NCBI GenBank assembly: GCA_964023205.1
Contig: OZ026835.1
Span: forward strand, 19,746,246-19,810,245
Direction: 5' to 3'
Origin: Lutraria lutraria
Taxonomy: Eukaryota; Mollusca; Bivalvia; Venerida; Mactridae
Length of the DNA stretch: 64,000 nucleotides
The position numbers and the translations under genes were made by a program. Position 1 is the stretch's first letter. The number at the start of each line of letters is the position of its first letter. The notes below the pieces were generated by a model, which was given only the letters and a program-made list of their open reading frames with translations, was not told the DNA's origin and did not search any database. Below, in pieces: positions 58,391 to 64,000 of this stretch.

Positions 58391-59149
58391 TGGCCATTAT
58401 CTGTGAAAGTCGCTGATCATTTAGACCAAAATGACTTCCAAATGAAGTCCGTCTTTCATTAAGGCCACATCATGCATTTCCCAATGGTGGCATTTAACCG
58501 AAGGTTTGATTGTATTTCCGAGTCTAAAATGCATTTGATTAATATGATGTTGTAAAACAAAAAATGGCTTAAGCTAGGCAGCAAATGATCAGTAGAAAAG
58601 TTAAATGCTGTGAGTTAGTAAACAATGGCTAATTCTGGAGAAGGTAACAACGTACGATTTAATGTAAAAATGCATTCAAAAGAAATATATAATCAACAAC
58701 CTCCTGTTTTATTTTAAGATTTAGATTTCACCGAATATGATTATATTCATAAAATTATATACATGTATATCACTGACATATAGTAAACAATCTCTTTTTG
58801 GTTGAAGGACACTCATGTAAAAAGTCGTGCTGTGATATTTTTTACACTTTTGGTATAATATTGTATTTATTTCTATCTCTTTATATATAAAACTGGTAAA
58901 TGAAGCCCAAGGTGAAAAAGGCCACAAACAGTTAGTTTGCACGACTCTTTAAAAGATTTAGGAAATGTTGGCAATAATTTATTTCATTTCTCCACAGTGT
59001 GAGTATCTATAAGTAACATATATATTTGTAGATATATGTATAGTTGTTTCACGACGCTGCTCTGTTCTTTTTTTTTGTTTCATATAATTATGTGAGATAT
59101 TGAAATGAAATAAATACAAACAAAAAACGAGTCCCAACAATTTAAAAGA
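58391..59149. other. AT-rich sequence
   Basis: Nothing is recognised. Confidence 0.35.
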
Positions 59150-59630
59150 TCTAAGTTTCAGCGTGACACAATTCTTTAACACAGTTTTTGTGCATTGACA
59201 AATGTCGCACATACCTACATGTATATAATTGCGAGTTCACTTTCGTCCCTTTTCGAGTTACACAAATTACCACGTTTTATGAAAACAAGGTATGTTTGAC
59301 GTCATAGAAATCAGTTTGAATATAACATCAATAGACTTCGTATGAATATGAATCATTTTCTGTCAACACATTTCGTGAACTCCGAATAAAAACGTGCTTC
59401 ACGAATTTCCCTTATTCATTTAAAGCAAACATCTTTTATTACTCAAAATAGTGCACATTCTTTATTTTGTTATATAAATAATACCTAATCCAATTATCCA
59501 CACATACCAAACATGAACCATATAAAACGATGTCCAAATGAAGGGAAGTAAATCGAATAATTGGCAAACAGTACTTGAATGGACTATCGCCCCTTATCGC
59601 TTTACAAATGACAACCGTTTTGGCGAACTC
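59150..59630 (+). repeat. Dispersed element D, copy 3
   Basis: Landmarks: gtttcagcgtgacac, tgtcgcacatacctaca, tttcgagttacac, tttgacgtcatagaaatc, tcattttctgtcaacac, the hairpin TTCGTGAA (59372-59379) with TTCACGAA (59398-59405), aaaacgatgtccaaatgaag and ctatcgccccttatcg. Confidence 0.7.
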
Positions 59631-60079
59631 GCTTGAATCAATTCTTTTCGCTTTAGGAGTCCTCTGCTTCTTAATATATTTACCATTAAGTTTCCGTTGT
59701 GTTGAGGCTATGTCAATGTCACGAACAACGATTTCTTATCTTAAATTTAAAAATAGTTCGCTCCACATGTGCATTCATTTTGGTATGATATTGTATTTAT
59801 GGTAGGCCTACTTTCTCTGCAGTTATTGTGTAGTACTAGTAACTGTTATTTAATGGACATTGTACATGTCCTGGGTTTCGTTTGGATATGTCAGTTTATT
59901 AAATTCATAGCTTATGGCCATTGTGTACACATAGTAACATTTATTCATGTCAGTCAAAGCAACATTATAAAGACCAAAGCGTTGAAGGCACTGAATTTGT
60001 TTATCCAGATATGAATTTGTGAAGCTTTACTATGATAATGGCAAATTTCCGTCTATTGTGCAAAGAAAAAAAAATATCA

Positions 60080-60650
60080 AAAATGTATCCTGCAGTGAAA
60101 GTACCTTCAAGTAAACAAATAACTAAATTGGTAAAACAATTTGAACAGAATGGTAGTCTTTAGACAGAAGGAAAGACAACAACGGAAGACAGAGGAGTGC
60201 ACGTTCAGAAGAACAGATTGAATTGGTATCACAAGTTGTTGAAGGCCCGCCGAGACCATCTGTTAGGATGGAACTTAGTGACATTACAAACAGTTCTAGT
60301 AAATCTCCTGTGCATAGAAAAAAATGCTTAAGTATGACTTAAAACTCCTTCCAAATAAAATTTCTTTAATGCAGCACTTGAAAGATGGTGACATTTCCGC
60401 CAGACTAGTATTTGCAGAGTGGATACAAGACCATGACGCATTAGTAGACATTATTTGGTTTAGTTACGAGTCTCACTTCCATCTAGATGGACATGTTATA
60501 AAGCAAAACGTTAGATACTGAGGATCTTCAAAGCCAGAAATTTAAGATGAAAGGTCGCTACATAACCAGAAGGTAACAGTATGGGCTGCCATGAGCTCCG
60601 CGGGTGTTATCGGACCTTTCTTTTACGAGAAAAATGGAGAATGCTGCATT
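60080..60650 (+). pseudogene. Tc1/mariner-type transposase, N-terminal and central part
   Basis: In changing frames the translation shows a DNA-binding-like segment (KQITKLVKQFEQNGSL), a linker (SARSEEQIELVSQVVEG), then DLKLLPNKISLMQHLKDGD, FAEWIQDHD, IIWFSYESHFHLDGHV and KVTVWAAMSSAGVIGPFF. This is the order of a Tc1/mariner-like DDE transposase. The catalytic Asp expected in the FSDE motif is Tyr here, and several stops and frameshifts are present. The C-terminal part continues at 61455 after an inserted Penelope-like fragment. Confidence 0.7.
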
Positions 60651-60659
60651 AATTTAAGT

Positions 60660-61437
60660 TTGAAAGTGAGAAGAAAACAATATTAAATTTTACATTTAAA
60701 ATCGTTTTATTTGCACTTATAATTAAGTCATGATCATCAAATTTATACGTGTAGTAAATTTAATTCTCCGCTATCAAATTTTTGTTTCATTAAATATTTT
60801 CATAAACTGATAGAGCGATAAGTAATTTCAGAGAGGCACTAAATACCGTAAAAATGACCGGGGAGTTTCTGTCTATGAAAAATTCACGTAGTTCATCAAG
60901 CGATGTTTGAAAACTATCGTCATCCGATATTATGCGTCGGTATCTCTTAGCCTGGCTACACGGTATACCATCTTTGCATTTTTTAGGGTGACACGAAGTA
61001 TAATCAAAGTACTGGTGGTTGTTTGTTTCCTTTATATAGATATTTGTTTGAGACTTATTTTTAGATACTTGAACGTCCAGGAAAGAAACAGTAGTGTCTG
61101 ATATGGATTACGTGAATTTGATGTCAGGATGAAAATGGTTGAGTTCACTGATAAAACTTTCCAATTCTTCAAATGAATGATCCTATATCATAAATACGTC
61201 TAGAAATCTTAGCCACAGGGATAGTTTGGCGTTTCTTAAATTAATGAAGTCTTTTGCTAACTTTTCCATAAATAGTGATGCATATGTTTGGGCCATGGAA
61301 CTACCCATTGTTGTACCCATTTTCTGTAAATAGAACTCGTTTCCAAATTTAAAATAGTTATTTTCCAGAACAATACTAATAAGACATGTAATTTCTTCAA
61401 CCAATAAGTTACTTCCATGTTGACCATTTAAATTTTT
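60660..61437 (-). mobile_element. Penelope-like retroelement fragment
   Basis: This minus-strand piece lies inside the transposase remnant. The coding part is about 60850-61437, and the rest (60660-60850) may be 3' UTR. Its borders match the ends of the interruption in the transposase reading. Confidence 0.6.
60850..61437 (-). pseudogene. Penelope-like reverse transcriptase, C-terminal part
   Basis: Reading on the minus strand: NYFKFGNEFYLQKMGTTMGS, then YASLFMEKLAKDF, then LWLRFLDVFMI (the catalytic-box region, where a D-D pair is expected but one Asp is replaced by Val), a stop, then ELESFISELNHFHPDIKFT, a further stop, and VSFLDVQVSKNK, CHPKKCKDGIPCSQAKRYRR and TSLDELREFF. This order is that of Penelope-like element RTs. 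Two stops and the altered active site show it is dead. The N-terminal half and any GIY-YIG endonuclease are absent. Confidence 0.7.
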
Positions 61438-61454
61438 TTATTAGAATGGGAAAT

Positions 61455-61790
61455 AGACTAATAATTCATGCTGGTTTCAGCAGGATGGTGCGACTCCGCA
61501 TACAGCAATTGGTGTGCTAACATTACTAGAGCAAACATCTGGCAACCGTGTGATCTCTTTGAGACGGCTAATGTTTGGCCTCCCTATTCACCCGATCCGA
61601 GCCCCCTAGATTTATTTTTTGGGGTATTTAAAGGACAAGGTATACAATCCTAAACCAACATAGGGAAATGAGGAAGATTCCGAGAGCCATATGGGTGAAC
61701 GTCTTATGCAACTTCAGGCAATGTATTGGGCTTGTGGGGTGAAATAACGGTGGTCACTTAGAAGATATCATGTAGAACTTGTAAGCAAAT
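61455..61790 (+). pseudogene. Tc1/mariner-type transposase, C-terminal part
   Basis: WFQQDGATPHTA with a catalytic Asp, then in a shifted frame WPPYSPDPSPLDLFFGVFKG, are the hallmark second and third catalytic regions. Further degraded sequence to about 61790 (GERLMQLQAMYWACG) resembles the C-terminal end of the family. About 20-25 codons between this and the 60080-60650 part are missing or displaced by the Penelope insertion. Confidence 0.7.
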
Positions 61791-61846
61791 AATGTACATA
61801 ATTGTTTGATGCCCAAAAACTTACGTCTATACCCTTTAAAATGAGA

Positions 61847-62056
61847 TACTGTATTTTCATTTATTTTCATCGGGCTCAATTTTCGTGGTTTTTACTATCA
61901 TGGCTTTTTCGTGAGGACATAAATTCGTGGATTTTGATTTTGAAAAGAAATGCCTTATCTCCACATTTAAATTCATGGGGATTTGATTTCGTGGATGAGC
62001 CGACACACTAAATCCACGAAATTAAATTCCTAACGAAAATTAATGATTCCACAGTA
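61847..62056. mobile_element. MITE family F, 210 bp with terminal inverted repeats
   Basis: The left end tactgtattttcatttatttt and the reverse complement of the right end (tactgtggaatcattaattt) match imperfectly over about 40 bp and both reach a ttttcgtgg/tttcgtgg segment. Edges are TA. Repeated cgtgg units occur inside, and there is no coding capacity. Confidence 0.6.
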
Positions 62057-62160
62057 TTATTCCATTGTCTGTGACATGTCTTTGAAAAGTTATAGCCGTT
62101 ATCTAGGGGCCATGTATTCTGGGTCACCCTGTATTAGCATTGATTCCTGTATAACATGAA

Positions 62161-62580
62161 TTAAAAGTTGCCCAAGTTACACCTTTACATAAAAAGAATA
62201 GCACACTGTTAAAGGGAAACTATCGCCCGGTCAGCATTTTACCCGTAATGTCTAAATTATTCGAAAGGGCAATGAATTCTTAGATCATGGATTTTTTCAA
62301 TAACCACTTTAACGTGTATTTATCAGCTTTTAGACCCGGATATGGATGCCAAAGAACACTTTTGAAGATTATTGAAGATTGGAAATTAGCACTGGATAAT
62401 AATAAGTATGTAGCAGCAGTTTTAATGGATCTAAGCAAAGCTTTTGATTGTTTACCCCATGACCTTTTACTTTTAAAATTAAAACACTATGGCCTATCAG
62501 AAAGTGCAACATATTTATTTAATAGCTATCTAAAAGAAAGAAAAACAATGTGTAACGCATTGGACAATGTAAGAGCAATT
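62161..62580 (+). pseudogene. Non-LTR reverse transcriptase fragment (jockey/CR1-like)
   Basis: In one frame: KVAQVTPLHKKNSTLLKGNY, RPVSILPVMSKLFE, a stop at 62281, then FFNNHFNVYLSAFRPGYGCQ, VAAVLMDLSKAFDCLPHDLL with the first catalytic Asp, and LKHYGLSESATYLFNSYLKE. A 1-base shift near 62545 leads to RKQCVTHWTM. The fragment stops before the GVPQG and YADD regions. It differs from the two larger LINEs and represents another clade. Confidence 0.75.
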
Positions 62581-62886
62581 TTATGACTGTCTATAGGTAA
62601 GTGACTGTCTGAAGCCCAATAAGGCCATTATGAAAACACTTACTTATTGACAATTTTATTAATTTACTACACAATATTTGCAAATTAACAAAAATAACTA
62701 ATGTAAAAAATAATTAAAGAATAGTACTCACAAACATGTTGTAAATAACAATTCAAACCCATATTTTTACATTTGACATACATCGTAAATGTAACATTTT
62801 TAACAAACATCAACAACAATGTAAGAATAAAAATTGACAGTTCCTGCTTAATAAGGTGACATGTTATTATTTCAGTTTTTTTTATT

Positions 62887-63608
62887 TTAGTCAGTGTCTT
62901 GTGAGCTGTTATTGTTCGTAAGATGTTTCCTTTTTCCTGAAAACACATTTATGTTAAAAACACCCCCTGTAATAGTGGAACCACATAATATGGCATATAT
63001 ATGGATTTGAATTTTGCCTATATTTGAATAGTTATAGTCATTAATTTCATATCTGTTTTCTTTGTCTACTTGAAAGGACACAACATCAGATACTACTGTT
63101 TTATCTGCAGAACCACTAGCAACCACCAAAGCATTGTTTTGATTTGGGATCATAACTTCTGCCAACAAATCAGAAGTTTGAGCTTGCTGCTCCAGAGAAG
63201 GAACACTATATTCATTCACAGTTTGCACATTTTTCCAACCAGCTAGCTGTGCAATTTCAGTTGGGGGCCTGCCTGCTTGTAACAGAGTAGTAGCAAATGT
63301 TTTTCTAGCACTATGATTAACTTTTCTTGCTTCAATATGACCTTTTTCAGCTAATACATTCATCATTTTCCCCAGTTTGTCTCTGCCAACAGGTGTGTTA
63401 GCATACCATACTTTACTGATAGGAGATTTGATATTCTGCAGGTAGAATCTAGAATCAGGATGCAGTTGTGCTTCTGGCCTATGATCTCTGTAAGCTTTAT
63501 AGGCTTTTACTGGACAATGAGAATCATCTTTCTTCTCAAACATTTTTGGGGTTACTTTCCTTGTATCTGTAGACATTGCGCCACTTCTGGTCTTTGTTTT
63601 TCGCTCTA
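62887..63608 (-). CDS. Crypton-type tyrosine recombinase, last exon
   Basis: On the minus strand the frame is open from a splice-acceptor-like ttttttag at about 63608 to TAA at 62887-62889; the first in-frame ATG is at 63574-63576. Seen: KTKTRSGAMSTD, HCPVKAYKAYRDHRPEAQL, SRFYLQN, WYANTPVGRDKLGKMMNVL, then VNHSARKTFATTLLQAG (H-x-x-R), IAQLAGWKNVQTVNEYSVPS with Trp and the candidate nucleophile Tyr, and a C-terminal GGVFNINVFSGKRK. This matches the C-terminal half of the Crypton/DUF3504 tyrosine recombinase domain, which cuts and rejoins DNA through a Tyr-DNA bond. The first catalytic Arg must lie in upstream exons beyond the window. It could be a mobile Crypton or a domesticated host gene. 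The frame is intact. A possible polyadenylation signal on the minus strand lies near 62655. Confidence 0.7.
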
Positions 63609-64000
63609 AAAAACAGTGCAAACTACATTAGATATCTGAGGTTAACTATTTATATACCTAAACTTTTGAAAGAAAAAAATGTTAACACAATTTTTATACT
63701 AGTCTGCATTACTTCATTAAACAGTTTTTAAACAAGTATATAATTATGTTATTCATATTTGTTTATCTTATAAGGTTTGACTTTGCACTGACATAATGAT
63801 CATCGATGATCAATCATATGGGGAAGGTTCAGCTTTTGTTGTGAAGGAATACCCCCTGTCTTCCTCTTTGACGTTTGTATTATTTCAGTCATAAGAGACA
63901 TCTGGGTACAACAAGTCAACCAACCATCAAGGCCAGCTATCTATAGCTCACTCAAATAAAAGAATTTTGAACTAACAGACAGTAGACAGGGATAAGTGGC
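63609..64000 (-). other. Probable intron upstream of the recombinase exon
   Basis: No coding similarity is seen up to the window end. A polypyrimidine tract and AG precede the exon at 63608 on the minus strand, so this is most simply intronic. Confidence 0.4.

Overview
This is an AT-rich stretch of a multicellular animal genome. It is built almost entirely of repeats and transposable-element remains, and no host gene can be named with confidence. The eukaryotic signs are two APE-type LINE retrotransposons, tRNA-headed SINEs, TA-flanked MITEs, a Penelope-like fragment, a Tc1/mariner-type transposase remnant, a Crypton-type tyrosine recombinase with a splice acceptor, and long satellite arrays. 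The SINE heads and bodies look, from memory, like those of bivalve molluscs, so a mollusc (probably a bivalve) is the best guess. That is inference, not proof.

Layout. 1-8.5 kb: a decayed long-period repeat whose recognisable modules recur many times. 8.7-9.1 kb: one copy of a dispersed repeat (second copy at 37.3 kb). 9.6-14.0 kb: a near full-length LINE with an intact ORF1, a damaged ORF2 endonuclease and an intact reverse-transcriptase ORF. 14-20 kb: small mobile elements, including two TA-flanked MITEs, a 988-bp element with 20-bp terminal inverted repeats and two tRNA-headed SINEs. 20.2-20.7 kb: first of three copies of an unclassified ~500-bp element (others at 50.3 and 59.2 kb). 20.8-22.3 kb: a 51-bp minisatellite. 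23.6-36.3 kb: a 159-bp satellite with higher-order blocks, split at 25.86-27.47 kb by a 5'-truncated LINE. 38.0-38.8 kb: a 19-20-bp minisatellite. 40-45 kb: SINEs, MITEs and one small ORF. 45.1-48.9 kb: a 50-bp minisatellite that appears to derive from a SINE tRNA-like head. 49-60 kb: mostly featureless AT-rich DNA with scattered repeats and a 26-bp minisatellite (56.9-57.85 kb). 60-62.6 kb: a nest of dead transposons. 62.9-63.6 kb: last exon of a Crypton-type recombinase gene on the minus strand.

No pathway or operon logic applies. The sequence interactions are those of mobile DNA: elements inserted in elements, a SINE head turned into a minisatellite, and a LINE at the junction of duplicated satellite blocks. 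The two observations most worth pursuing are the satellite blocks that keep long minus-strand reading frames with conserved start and stop, and the LINE whose ORF2 lies in frame behind a single amber stop with no AUG of its own.
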